Shown here: piece by piece, positions 1 through 10,531 of the stretch | Layout of the letters: the number at the start of each line of letters is the position of its first letter | How positions within the stretch are numbered: position 1 is the stretch's first letter | NCBI RefSeq assembly: GCF_023898315.1 | Contig: NC_064616.1 | Coordinates: 536,691,102 to 536,755,101 of the forward strand | DNA: 64,000 nt | Direction: 5' to 3' | DNA from: Schistocerca nitens | Lineage: Eukaryota; Arthropoda; Insecta; Orthoptera; Acrididae | Notes under the pieces: generated by a model | The model's database searches: none | Told to the model about the DNA's origin: nothing | The model's input: the letters and a program-made list of their open reading frames with translations, nothing else | Translations under genes and position numbers: made by a program

Positions 1-1800
1 CTTCACATGCTACGTTTTATACAGGCGCCACTCCAGAAACTCGTTGAAATTCTACCTTGAGAGGATATGCGTATCACCCGTCCTGCTTACCCAGATGAGG
101 AAAAGTTTTAGCTTGTGTTTTAGAAAGGAGTTTCTGCTTATGAGTATCTAGATAGTAAGACGAAACTCGACGAAACCAGGCTACCCGATATTTCTGCATT
201 TACCAGTACTCTCACAGGCGATGCCATAACTAGTGCCGATTATGAGCATGCCTTGAATGTCTGCCGAAATTTCACATTCAAAATTTGGGTGAATACGCAA
301 GTCTCTGCATAGAGAGCGACGTGCGCTTGCTTGCGGATGTTTTTGAAAAGTTCCGTAGTATATGTATGGCCACCTACTCTCTGGACCCCGCTTTTTATTA
401 CACGGCCTCTGAATTGTCCTGGGACACAGTGCTCAAGAAAACGAGGTGGAGGATCAAACTTTTGACTGATGCTGATATGCTTCTTTTCTTCGAGCGTGGG
501 ATCGGTGGAGGACTTTGCCAGTGTGTCCATAGACACGCCAAGGCAAATAATCCACATATGCGTGTGTGGTTTAATGCATCTCTCGATTTAGGTTATATTC
601 TATATTTGGATGTAAATAACTTATACGGGCACACCACGATGCAGCCACTGCCGGTTGGTGGGTTTCAATTTGCGCCCGAAAACGAACTAGAGGAATTAGG
701 TAAAAAAATATTTGGTGTGGCAGCTGATTCTCATGTAGGGTATGTGGTGGAGGCAGACCTCATATACCCTCTTAGTATGCACGAAGTGACAAGCAACTTG
801 CCGTTATGTCCAGAGCAACAAGTTCGATGAGGAAGCACTATCCCTAAACTGATGGCCAATGTTGCAGACAAGCAGAGGTATGTAACTCATTATCGTAATC
901 TCCAGCAGTGTCTCAGCTTAGGGATGGAGCTAGGTAGAATCACCCGGGCTATCTCCTTCAATCAGTCCCCCTGGTTGAAGGAGTATATTCAAATAAATAC
1001 CGAAAAGAGAGCGGTCGCGACTAGTGATTTCGCAAAAGACTTTTACAAATTAACGAATAATTCCATTTTCGGTAAAACAATGAGGAATGTGAGAAATGAA
1101 CAAGATATTATGATTAGGACCGAATGGGATCGGCCGTGGGGCGTAAGAAAGTGCATCGCCAGACCAGATTTTAAATGGGTCACTATTTTCAGTGAGAACT
1201 TTGTTGCTATGGAGTGGAGACATCGAAGGTTTCAGTAGAGTCTACGAAACCAATCTATTTGGGTATGTGTATCCAGGACATCTCCAAACTCCACATGTAC
1301 CGATTCCACTATGAGTTTGCAAAAATCATTTTGTGGAGCCAATGTTACTTTATAAGGATATAGATAGCTTCATCTACTGGGTGAAGGACTGTGATCCATA
1401 TGAGGTAACTAGGTGTCGTGGTAATGAATTCGACACACTGAGATACAGAGCCGATAATCCTTACGGTATTGTTCCTCCGAATAGGACGGTTATCGGCTTA
1501 ATGAAATATGAGGCGTATGGATTGCCGATTGTGGAGTTCGTGGCTCTAAGATCCAAAATGCATGCATATCGTACAATAAATGAAGCCACCAGAGGCGGGC
1601 TAAGGGTGTGCGATGTGCGGTATCACGTGTCCTCTCGGGCGAAGACTATTTGCAGTGCCTGTACGGTGGCATTTGTGGTGCTCTGTCACAACTTTCGCAT
1701 TTGGTACAGCAAACTAGTATTCGATCACGAGGTCGCGAGGTGTGCTGCAATCTGAGTCAGATTGTCGCCTCATGATGATAAAAGGGCCATTTGTGATGAG
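1..1800 (+). pseudogene. Protein-primed DNA polymerase B (DNA_pol_B_2), copy A, 3' part
   Basis: This is the replicative polymerase of the Polinton, broken by stops and frameshifts (for example in-frame stops near 58 and 109, and a break near 1240). The left edge cuts into the end of the exonuclease region. Palm motifs are readable: motif A YLDVNNLYG near 604-633, motif B region LTNNSIFGKT near 1045-1080, and motif C YKDIDSFIY near 1350-1377, where the usual DTDS reads DIDS. The C-terminal FVALRSKMHAY block is near 1527-1570. The gene converges on the minus-strand gene at 3455-3865. Copy B (29289-34305) and copy C (38293-41065) are relatives. The family is secure. The catalytic aspartates of motifs A and C are kept here, but the reading frame is not. 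Confidence 0.9.
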
Positions 1801-3430
1801 GGATCAAACCCTTTCCATAATCACACTATTTACTTGAGGCGCGAGAGAGGGTGGGGAATACAACGGTGTGAATGAGAAAGAAGGAGTGAGTGAATGAGTG
1901 ACTGGCTGAGTCAGAGCTTGTACCTAATAGTATGGGTCTTTTATCATCGCCTAAATATTGTATATGTGATGTATGGCGTGCCTGAATGATTCAAATGGTT
2001 CAAATGGCTCTAAGCACTAAACATCTGAGATCATCAGTCCCCTAGACTTATAACTACTTAAACCTAACTAACCTAAGCATAACACACACATCCATGCCCG
2101 AGGCAGGATTCAAACCTGCAACTGTAGCAGCAGCATGGTTCCGGACTCAAGCGCCTTGAACAGCTCGGCCACAGTGGCTGGCGTACCTGAATGTGTGAGT
2201 GCTGATGTGCCTCTGTTTGTATGCTTGTGAGTGAGTTCGAGTGTGAATGTCTGTGTAAATATGTATGCCTGTGTGTGAATATATATATTCTAAATAAGTA
2301 CCATAATACCTAGTTAGGACTATATAAGCAGTATGCGCTGGGAAAAAAATTATAAAAAAAAGTAAAAGTGTGCAATGAATATAAAAGATTTAAGAAATTG
2401 AACCAAAATCATCAAAAAAGCAAGTAAACAAAAAGTTTACCATTTTATATCTCGCTTTTGAACTTCGTGTGCGTGTGTGAGTGGATGAGTACATGAGTAA
2501 ATATACTAGTTTTTAAGTTTCACCTACCGCTAGCTATCCAAGTCATTCTAGTTTTAAGTGTGAGGTCCACCCAGTACATTTTAGTGCAGCTGTTTGGGAT
2601 GAACATTTTAGTGACATCCTCCTCATTGTATTATTAAATTATTTCAGCTGTTTTAGGTGGAAAATGTTTAGAGCCACCCAGTTAAAAGTATAAATTAATC
2701 TTCTGTTTGGGTGGAATTTAACTAGTAATAGTATTAGTGTAAGAGAAACTATTCCTCTGCAATAGATGTAATGAGTACTGCAATGTAAAGTACAAAATTT
2801 TTTTTTTTTTCAATCAGTGCTATTATTTTTTTTTTAAATTATGAACTTTTAAATTTAAAAAGATTCAAACAGTTACAAGAACTGAATTTAAAAGCAGTAT
2901 TACTTCGTGTACCGAGGATATAACAAGATTTGTGGATGTAAAGCTGTATAACTACTGTGAGTATTTATGTCTGAATAAAAAATTGTTATTCGTTACCATA
3001 CGTCTTTGTTGTTATTTCACAAATCCCTACTCTTACAAATGAATGTAAAGGCTGTGAAAGTTGTACAAGATATTAGTTTAAAGCATGACGCGGGTGACGT
3101 TTAAGATGGATGAAAGCTAAATATATGTAATGATTGCATGGGATTTCGCCTATGGTGCTGGACGCATAGGTTTTTTGGAACAGGCGGCTCGTGATAGTTT
3201 CCGCTGCCAAAGGTATATAGCAAACATATCTAAATTATACCTCCTGTGCTTGAACAAAGCCACAGATTTAGGATCTGGGCAATGCTACGTGCAATCTAAA
3301 TAGGAGCTAGGTAGAAAGAGAGAAAAACACAGAATGTGAGGTAAAAAATTCATTTATTTTCATTAATCTAGATTAAAAGTAATTTTACATTTTCATAAGC
3401 AGACGCAACACAATTTTCACACATCTTCTT
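1801..3430. other. Conserved non-coding spacer between convergent genes, copy A
   Basis: No credible ORF is seen. The stretch is AT-rich and holds GAGTGAGTGAATGAGTG-like simple repeats (1880-1910), a SINE (1993-2181), and a block near 2510-2760 with repeated elements of the type CATTTTAGTG and GTTTAGAGCCACC. That block and the polB tail near 1760-1850 (TGATAAAAGGG) have recognisable counterparts in copy B at 34350-35010 and 36720-36960. It separates the + strand polymerase from the - strand genes and may hold termination or replication signals; this role is inferred. Confidence 0.6.
1993..2181 (-). repeat. tRNA-headed SINE
   Basis: This member of the SINE family that recurs through the window reads GGTTCAAATGGCTCTAAGCAC...GCTCGGCCACAGTGGCTGG, with the tRNA-like head at the high-coordinate end. 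Imperfect target duplications CGTGCCTGAATG (about 1977) and CGTACCTGAATG (about 2182) flank it. Confidence 0.88.
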
Positions 3431-3454
3431 CTTCTTGAGCTTATGGATAACAGG

Positions 3455-3865
3455 TCACCCGTAGAATTCCAGGTCTTGAACAGATACAATCTTGAAGATT
3501 CGCTGCATCCATGCTATCTTCTCCTCGCCTTTGATGTAGGTGATGGTCTCAGGATAATCGAATATTCGAAGTGACGTCATCATTTCTTTATAAGGTATAC
3601 CAGGATTGTCCCAGTGCAGTCCACGAAAAAAACGTGTTAGCAACTTTGCACTCCTCCGTGTTTTAGCACAGTTCACATACTTGAAAGGCCTTGGTGATAC
3701 AATTCTTGCTGAAAATGTCTCTATTATACTAGCATCTTCTCTGTATGCTATGAGTGCAACATATTTAAATACCAATTGTCTACGCTCATCATCATAGAAA
3801 CCTTGAATGTCAGCGACGACGTTGAGGCAGCAAGTTGTCATTGCGAAATGCTCTAGGCATGCCAC
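3455..3865 (-). CDS. Conserved Polinton protein of unknown function (DIQGF family), copy A
   Basis: This 136-residue minus-strand ORF is the last gene of the structural block, just downstream of the major capsid gene and converging on polB. It shares a clear pattern with the protein at 37679-38155: an N-terminal [T/A]DI[Q/H]GF.Y..RR, a central SP[R/K]P[F/L]K[Y/D]V.C.K, FF.G..WD.PGI.YK, then I.Y[I/V]KG[E/D]EKI.W..R.FK, ending near QDLE.Y. The length and the paired preservation suggest a real gene. An N-terminal acidic residue in a beta-strand followed by KG.EK could fit an RNase H-like nuclease fold, but that is a guess and no catalytic set can be confirmed. The true start may lie upstream of the listed ATG. 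Confidence 0.6.
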   Translation of the reverse strand: MACLEHFAMTTCCLNVVADIQGFYDDERRQLVFKYVALIAYREDASIIETFSARIVSPRPFKYVNCAKTRRSAKLLTRFFRGLHWDNPGIPYKEMMTSLRIFDYPETITYIKGEEKIAWMQRIFKIVSVQDLEFYG

Positions 3866-3884
3866 AACACTCGGTCATTTGTAC

Positions 3885-5036
3885 CGCACGCTGCACAACA
3901 CCAGTAAGTGGGCAATAGTTAATCACATGGTCAAGTAGAACTACAGTTTACACTGCAGTGTATTCTGGGAAATTTGATGAAGATTCAAATTCGATTCGTA
4001 CATGTATTGGTCATGATTTAATTATCTCATTATCTTTAGAAGAGTCTATCATGATGATTGGTGCCAGCTTCTTGAATTTCCGTGTACTGAGTAGGCATCC
4101 TTCCTCTTCAGTACCTCCATAGTAAGAAGCACGGAATCTTGCATAAATGTCTAATGCTAGAGTGTATACATTCCGATCCCACTGTAGCAGTATATTGTCA
4201 TACGGATAGAATTCGAAATTCAGGTAGACTCTGGCCTTAGTTAAATTACAGTTTTCAAGTACGGTGGAATCATGTGCTGAACTACTATTGGTCTGGAATG
4301 CAAGTGAGTCTTGGTGTTTCCAGCTGCACTGAGGTTTTAATAGCCCATGTTTGTCTGCTCGCTGTCGGTAGCACCGGGTACCCAATAACCTCCCATGAGC
4401 TGAAAGTTAGTGACAGATAAGTACGGGTATTCAGAACTTTGAAAAGCTTCAAGCGCTCCTCGTCTGCCACAGTTATGTGCGGCATTTTCCGTATTATTTT
4501 ACTGGTGATTATCTGATTCTCCTCTTGAGCTCCTTGAATGTATGAGTTGCTATCTGTTGCGCTCTGTACCGGAACAAACTCCTGTTTAGCATTCATAATA
4601 ACTCAGTGCATGTCCTCAAAGTACCCCATAAACGTTTTTAGTGGTATGCATGCACTAAATCGTCGATACTCTTCCGCTGTTCTGCCCACAGGCTCGTCTA
4701 TGAATCATCCTGCATTTTCTAAGCCATTCACATCCGAGGGTAATGATGAGACATAAGTTTTAAGGGTTGATGCTATGCCGACATTACCTGTACGATCAAT
4801 CTCTACCCCATTAAGTTCATAACAAACATCCTGGAACAGGAATGCCAAAGCATTACGCGTAAGCCTTGATCCCACAGTATGAGTACCATCCTTTTTCTTA
4901 AAGGATCCATCCAAATACATGGAACTCTTGCATGGAAGCGTTAAAGCGTCTTGATGCTGGATGACAATCCTAATTTCATCGTTCTTGTTAAATGTCGTTG
5001 AAGCATAACGTTTATGCGAGAAGTATTCCTATGCGA
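3885..5036 (-). pseudogene. Polinton major capsid protein (double jelly-roll type), copy A
   Basis: Pieces of one capsid protein lie in consecutive minus-strand frames. The N-terminal block (5036-4930) reads YASTTFNKNDEIRIVIQ. The block at 4920-4705 contains LAFLFQDVCYELNGVEIDR. The middle is at 4596-4285. The C-terminal block at 4290-3885 contains ARVYLNFEFYPYDN and APIIMIDSS, then an R.EFE run. I know these blocks from arthropod Polinton/adintovirus-like proteins in the capsid position. At least three frameshifts or stops break the frame. The assignment as the double jelly-roll major capsid rests on family resemblance and gene order, not on structure. The extreme C-terminus survives in copy B at 38205-38292. 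Confidence 0.72.
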
Positions 5037-5170
5037 TATATTGAGCGACGACGTCATTGCGAGGTTTCAAGCCTACTGATTTAAGAAACTTGTGGTTAGC
5101 ACGCTTTATCAGCTTGCGGTTCTGCTGCCAAGTGGTATGCTGTGCGCTGCGTGCGCTGGTTTTATAACTT
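5035..5170 (-). CDS. Small basic protein between penton and major capsid genes
   Basis: A short minus-strand reading frame (about 40 codons) is rich in K and R and includes WQQNRKLIKRANHKFLKSVG. It lies between the end of the penton-like gene and the start of the capsid gene. Short basic ORFs with an NRKL..N..FL.S.G pattern occur at this place in related elements as I remember them. A role in DNA condensation or capsid assembly is only a guess. It could also be the mistranslated N-terminus of the capsid protein. Confidence 0.4.
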
Positions 5171-5174
5171 ACGC

Positions 5175-5885
5175 CCATCGTGGCACATATGTAGTCATAC
5201 AATGATATCCTCACCACGAAAGTCAAAAAGTTGGTTACTCTGCTCCACAATACGCAGCTCCAGATAGTCCAATGTCTGAACTGTTACTGGAAGGTATACA
5301 GCTGTGGTAGGAGTCTCAACGATCATATACCCTATTCCGACTGATGGGAAGAATCCGTAAATTGAATGAACCATTCGATCGTTGAGATATGAGTTCGTTG
5401 CAGTGTTACACAAAACACGGATTTTACTGACAGGGAGAATATCCACTATCTGATCAGGTTTGTAAAATTTATTGGGATCCGTCTTCAAAATCTGTCTCTT
5501 TGTGAAACCAAGTAGTGGGCCTATTGAACCTTTCTGCTTAAAGTCATCGAAGCATTCACCGTCCTTATTTCAAATTTAAGTGTAATGATGTTTCCCCGGA
5601 GCTCAATCCCTTTTCGAAACTGTTTTAAAACTTCGTTTAATTGTCAGTTTCGTATGCACCAGTTGCAATATCTACGATTTCTTCTTTACCATTTATTTTC
5701 AGATGCAGTTTATTGTTAGCCTCTGTGATATTTAGGATGGTGTTGTATGTCTCCAGTCCAATCAGCGCGATGCTCCAATCTCCAACGCTTAAATCAATTG
5801 GTGGGAAGTAATTCGCACGTAGTAAAGACGATCGTTCTTTTAATGTCAGAGTGTGCGACATTGCATCTGAACGACGACTATTCAA
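5175..5885 (-). pseudogene. Polinton penton-like minor capsid protein, copy A
   Basis: Two minus-strand segments form one protein. The N-terminal part (5885-5637) has LTLKERSSLLRANYFPPIDL followed by the GLETYNTILNI block. The C-terminal part (5488-5190) has VHSIYGFFPSVGIGYMI, IYLPV-like AVYLPVTVQ, and LFDFRGEDIIV. The order and spacing match a roughly 230-250 residue protein common in arthropod Polinton-like elements. It lies directly between the protease and the major capsid gene, which is why I call it penton-like (single jelly-roll). The frame is broken around 5490-5640, and a stop lies just after the DFRGE motif. Confidence 0.65.
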
Positions 5886-5925
5886 TGGGTGCTTAATACC
5901 TGGCCTTATAAATCATTTGTAAAAG

Positions 5926-6463
5926 TCAGAAGGAACATGACGCGTAGATGACCAGGCAGGAATGTATCAAAGTCTTGGTAGTGTCGAAAATTGTAGAACA
6001 CTTGTCTTCTGCCTGTGCAGTATCGTTGTAATTCTTCTGGGGGTGCAGGCCGCCTAATGAGTCGAAATAGTAGACGTTATTTGTATTTATTTTTTTAACG
6101 TATGCTACCCAGTACGTTCCAGGTCCTACAGTTAACATCCAGATTCACAATTCCTCATTCTCCTGATCTCCACATAGTCTTTGGTAATGTATTTCGCATA
6201 AAAACATCTCGGAATCTCGGAATGTTGAATTTATTCCTAACAAAATTACGCAGAAAAGAATTTGTAAGCGCCATGTCTGGTAGGAATGTTAGGGGGCTTC
6301 TTTTTTGTTTATGAAGAGACGTATTCCTTTCTTGTATGGTTTCAAGTATAGCTGCCTCCATAATCCGGTTATGTCTTCGTGCCTCCTGCAGTTGCTCCTG
6401 AGAGCTTTGTGCATTCTTGACTGTCCAGGCAATTTTCGCAGCACCCCCAATCAGCGAACCCAC
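5926..6463 (-). pseudogene. Membrane segment and adenovirus-type cysteine protease part, copy A
   Basis: The first part (6463-6155) opens with a GSLIGGAAKIAW hydrophobic stretch and a coiled QEARRHN run. It continues with ALTNSFLRNFVRNKFNIP and FRDVFMRNTLPKTMW, which is the conserved leader of the protease domain. After a frameshift near 6140 the second part (6138-5926) has GPGTYWVAYVKK and YYFDSLGGLHP. These are the HW-type (here YW) and YFDS.G motifs of the maturation protease of adenoviruses and Polintons. The active-site His position reads Tyr, so the copy is inactive. Upstream it is probably continuous with the PLA2-like part at 6953-7425, now separated by the foldback insertion. Confidence 0.75.
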
Positions 6464-6502
6464 CGCTAAGAGAGCGGCTAAGGCAGGAATAAGGAAGGGA
6501 AT

Positions 6503-6889
6503 ACATCCAGAATGAGATTTTCACTCTGCAGCGGAGTGTGCGCTGATATGAAACTTCCTGGCAAATTAAAACTGTGTGCCCGACCGAGACTCGAACTTGG
6601 GACCTTTGCCTTTCGCGGGCAAGTGCTCTACCATCTGAGCTACTGAAGTACGACTCACGCCCGGTACTCACAGCTTTACTTCTGCCAGTATCTTGTCTCC
6701 TACCTTCCAAACTTTACAGAAGCTCTCCAGCGAAGGTAGGAGACAAGATACTGGCAGAAGTAAAGCTGTGAGTACCGGGCGTGAGTCGTGCTTCGGTAGC
6801 TCAGATGGTAGAGCACTTGCCCGCGAAAGGCAAAGGTCCCGAGTTCGAGTCTCGGTCGGGCACACAGTTTTAATCTGCCAGGAAGTTTC
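6503..6889. repeat. tRNA-like foldback (inverted) element
   Basis: The left arm (about 6540-6715) and right arm (about 6732-6885) are near-perfect reverse complements. Both contain GTAGCTCAGATGGTAGAGC, TTGCCCGCGAAAGGCAA and CGAGTTCGAGTCTCGGTCGG-like arms of a tRNA-like structure, so the element is a long hairpin. Identical direct repeats AAGGAAGGGAATA flank it (about 6490-6502 and 6890-6902), which shows it inserted as a unit between the PLA2-like and protease parts of the Polinton. The tRNA-like parts lie in a dispersed insect repeat and are not tRNA genes. Confidence 0.85.
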
Positions 6890-6952
6890 AAGGAAGGGAA
6901 TAATTCCACCCGACGTCTTGGGTATTAGTAAAATCCGGGATGGTTTGATCGA

Positions 6953-7425
6953 TCATTGTTTCCTCACTCCTTTCTGCTTCATGGCGCTTTTAGCTGCATA
7001 CAACGCTGTCAGGATACAGTTTTTCATGCACCCTTTGCTTTTAATCTTCTTCCTTAGCGCTCTACGTGCAGCGCTCATAACTTGGCTGAACTTCTTCACA
7101 CCCAAACCCAACTTAACTTTACCACGCATAGTTTTTTCAACTGCTAATGCTGCAATGCGTTGACCTATACCGCTATCTTTTCTCGCACGTATTGCCTTCG
7201 CTTTATCAGCTAAAATTTGATGGGCGGTGTGACGATCTTTATTTGCTGCGTAAGTGATGTCGTGTTCTATACACGCGTCGTCGAGTAGGTTTATTCCCTT
7301 ATCACCGCGAGCCAATCGTTTCTGAAGTTTTGTTCCAGGTCCACCGTAGTTATATCCAGGAATGTGTAATTCGACTGGTAGTTTTTCGAGAATTCCGCCT
7401 CCTCCTCTAATGCGTCTCCTATCAC
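6953..7425 (-). pseudogene. Phospholipase A2-like domain protein, copy A
   Basis: Reading leftward on the - strand, the protein begins with a glycine/arginine-rich stretch, then LPVELHIPGYNYGGPGTKL, RLARGDKG and INLLDDACIEHDITYA. This is the GPGT calcium-loop and HD catalytic pair of the PLA2-like domain found in parvovirus VP1 and in Polinton/adintovirus proteins, where it may help membrane penetration. A lysine-rich helical tail follows (KAKAIRARKD...). A frame shift near 7320 separates the GPGT part from the HD part in a simple translation. The tail continues after a stop at 6953 toward a GGIIPSLIPALAALL-like membrane segment across the foldback insertion. The parent gene was therefore probably PLA2 plus membrane segment plus protease. 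Confidence 0.82.
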
Positions 7426-7454
7426 GCTTGTTATGCTACTTAGGTGCTTGCGGT

Positions 7455-8399
7455 CTGCGATTCCTGTTATACAACAAAACGTCAGCGTCGATCCAGCTGT
7501 TTTGTGATGCGGGAAAACCAAGCCATTTAACCAACGCTCTATTCCCTCGACGCCGTATGACCCTCTCTACGAGATACACATCTGGTTCCGAGCTCTTCTG
7601 TAACTCTTGTGTTTAAAAGCATCCTACAATTTCAGTACCACTGCTGTCCTTTAAGAGGTAGCTTCTGGGATTCGTTCTCTGCACTTTGGAAACTGTGAAT
7701 ACCTCTGTTGACCAGTTTGGCATGTATGATTTCTCAAACGTTGTCTTGTACTTTGAAATACGTACTAAATCACCTACATTAAATTTGCTGTTAGCACGGA
7801 TCTACCATTTTAATACGATTGTATACTGTACCTAGAAGTTTATTATCACGAACATCGATTGGTCTCATTTTTATTGTGCGATGTTGGGTTCGATTATACT
7901 GTGAAATTATTTGCGGTAAGACATCGATCCATCTGTGTGAGCCACGAAGATTTAATTGCATCCACATCTGGGTTTTCACTGTTCTGTTCAGACGTTCCAC
8001 GATACTCGCCTTCATATGGGTGAACGTCGAATAGTGATGTATTCCATACCGCTGCATCACAGCTTTGAAATATTTATCGTAAAACTCACCGCCGTGATCT
8101 GTCTGAACGTGGTCTGGGCTTTAATTCGTCCCCGGATGCAGCAATCCACCAAACACATGCGCGACTTCCTTCCAAGTTTTCGCTTTCACAGGCAGTGCCC
8201 AGGCATATTTACAATAAGTATCAATGACCATTGAAATATACTTATATCCGTTATTCACACGTCATTATTCTCTCATGTCAACAAGGTCCGCCTGCCACAG
8301 GTCGTCCAAACCTTTAATCATAACATACCTTAGAGGGTATGTTTTGCATGCTGGTTTGTGCAGTTCTCGAATGGGAGTGTCCACACTTATTCGATGATA
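7455..8399 (-). pseudogene. Polinton integrase (rve type, chromodomain-like tail), copy A
   Basis: This retroviral-type DDE integrase inserts the element. On the - strand, RYVMIKGLDDLWQADLVDM (about 8338-8283) holds the first catalytic Asp. The region 8260-8060 is interrupted by stops and frameshifts. The block 8060-7791 contains MKASIVERLNRTVKTQMW with the catalytic Glu, then QYNRTQHRTIKMRPIDV. The C-terminal part (7800-7620) reads NVGDLVRISKYKTTFEKSY and a SYLLKD block. The last part (about 7600-7455) reads YLVERVIRR.GN, VKWLGFP, NSWIDADVL, a chromodomain-like ending known from Polinton integrases. Several stops show it is dead. Confidence 0.88.
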
Positions 8400-10186
8400 C
8401 CTCTCTCTCTAACCTCAGAAATTATTGAAACAACTTCATAGGAATGAGCTGTATTACCAGGGGCAGCTGATGCCATGAGCAGTCGTTGCCGGTCTATTAT
8501 TTCATTGGGGTCGTCGTAATATACGAGGTGTGGCTAGAAAAAAACCGGACTAGTACTGGTGAAACAATAAAACGAATGCAATAAGGCTGAAAGTCGCGTG
8601 GCCTGTCACGTGACTCTCGCTCCGCCTACTGCTCAAGTTTCATCTGCCTCCTGCACTCAGTCTGCCCGTGGCGTCTGTTTTAAGTAGTTGACGTTTTGTC
8701 TGTGCGTCGGAAAATGTTGAGTGTACAGAAAGAACAGCGTGTTAACATCAAATTTTGTTTCAAACTAGGAAAATCTGCAAGTGAAACGTTTGTAATGTTA
8801 CAACAAGTGTACGGCGATGATTGTTTATCGCGAACACAAGTTTTTGAGTAGTTTAAACGATTTAAAGATGGCCGCGAAGACACCAGTGATGACACTCGCA
8901 CTGGCAGACCATTGTCAGCAAAAACTGATGTAAACATTGAAAAAATCGGTAAACTTGTTCGACAAGATCGCCGTTTAACAATCAGAGCAGTGTCTGAGTT
9001 AACAGGAGTTTCCAGGATGTCAGAACAAATCATTCTTCGGTGTTCCTTCTGTTCAATTGTGAGACACTTTGGAACCATTTTTGAACACACTTTGTTCATG
9101 TTGAAACTTTCATGAAGAATCTGCCTAACACTTTCCTTGTCAACTCCTGTTAACTCAGACACTGCTCTGATTGTTAAACGGCGATCTTGTCGAACAAGTT
9201 TACCGATTTTTTCAACGTTTGCATCAGTTTTTGCTGACAAAGGTCTGCCAGTGCGAGTGTCATCTCTGGTGTCTTCGCGGCCATCTTTAAATCGTTTAAA
9301 CCACTCCAACACTTGTGTTCGCGATAAACAATCATCGCCGTACACTTGTTGTAACATTACAAACGTTTCACTTGCAGATTTTCCTAGTTTGAAACAAAAT
9401 TTGATGTTAACACGCTGTTCTTTCTGTACACTCAACATTTTCCGACGCACAGACAAAACGTCAACTACTTAAAACAGACGCCACGGGCAGACTGAGTGCA
9501 GGAGGCAGATGAAACTCGAGCAGTAGGCGGAGCGAGAGTCACGTGACAGGCCACGCGACTTTCAGCCTTATTGCATTCGTTTTATTGTTTCACCAGTACT
9601 AGTCCGGTTTTTTTCTAGCCACACCTCGTATATAGTGCGGGAGTCGATTGCTCACTCTTTTATGCTGAATGTCAATACCATCACCACTGCTATTTTTTTC
9701 AACATCCAGAATAGGTCTTATAATGGATTTGTATTTCACACTGCTTCGACTTTTTTCATTCTTATGCAGTTCAGTTAAAAGCAGTATTTCACGATACATT
9801 TCCAGATCTTTAGGCGAATAATTTACAGTTTTTGTGGGTCTTAGGTAAATAAGGTTCTGTAGACTGGGTGTTGTTTGAAATTTTTTATTGCCGATCTGTA
9901 TCGTTTTTTCATTTAAAGTTATAGGCTGTGTGCCCAACATGTATGGTGTCTAACCACCAACACCGAATGTTTTGTCTATCCTAGGGCCGCCGTGACTGTT
10001 AATGAAATCAGCAATAGCGTCATCGTCGTCGTTGTGGAATTTCGCTGAGAGTTCATCGAGAGATTCAGTAACTGGTTAGAAGGTTTCTCGTAGTGTATGC
10101 TACCGCTTCAGTTGACTTAACCTCAGCAACCGTAACTGCTCGCGAACGGCCTTCCGTGTCTCGATGACTTTATACATAGTCGACAT
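8400..10186 (-). pseudogene. DUF8207-type Polinton protein, copy A, split by a mariner
   Basis: Three parts belong together. The N-terminus (from ATG at 10186) reads MYKVIETRK and HTLRETF. The centre (9940-9660) reads LGTQPITLNEKTIQIGNKKF, then YSPKDLEMYREILL and KYKSIIRPIL. The C-terminus (8520-8400) reads YDDPNEIIDRQRLLMASAA and then IISEVRERGIIE with a stop. This pattern matches the DUF8207 family that accompanies arthropod Polinton-like elements; its function is unknown to me. The palindromic mariner at 8524-9628 sits exactly between the centre and the C-terminus. Other stops occur in the N-terminal part (near 10079 and 9950). Confidence 0.75.
8524..9628. mobile_element. Palindromic (head-to-head) mariner element
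   Basis: Terminal inverted repeats CGAGGTGTGGCTAGAAAAAA occur at both ends and are flanked by TA (8522-8523 and 9629-9630), as expected for mariner. The left arm (about 8524-9013, + strand) and right arm (9628 to about 9016, - strand) both carry the transposase N-terminus, reading MLSVQKEQRVNIKFCFKLGK, so the two arms face each other and the element is a large hairpin. The right arm is longer and reaches MVPKCLTIEQKEHRRMICSD; the DDE catalytic domain is absent. The protein resembles the GVQW3/SETMAR-like mariner N-terminal helix-turn-helix region. It interrupts the DUF8207-type gene. Confidence 0.9.
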
Positions 10187-10205
10187 CTCGGTATATACAA
10201 ATCGG

Positions 10206-10531
10206 ACTTCTGTGCAGCGTGAGGTTTTATGTATCCAATCTTCTACTTCCTATGCTGCTCTCCCTTGTCGGTAACAGGTATTGTCCCTTCAATTAAGTTG
10301 CCTATTTTCTTTTCAATTGCGTTAACTCATTCGTACAATGTCCCGTTCTCAATGACAGCTATCCCCCCTTCAGTTCAACAGTTTACTTTCTTCTCGATTG
10401 CATTAACCCGATCATTCAGTGTGTTGTTCAGTCTCAGAAGGGTTTGAAAATACGTCTCGAGTTCCTTGCGTACACCTCCAACTTTATGTTCGAGAGTTTG
10501 AATTTTCACGTCCACGTACAAGCGAACGTTT

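Noticed and set aside
6798..6868. Candidate tRNA gene in the right arm of the foldback
   Set aside because: The cloverleaf parts are in a dispersed repeat present in both arms; position 33 is not T and the acceptor stem is not closed.
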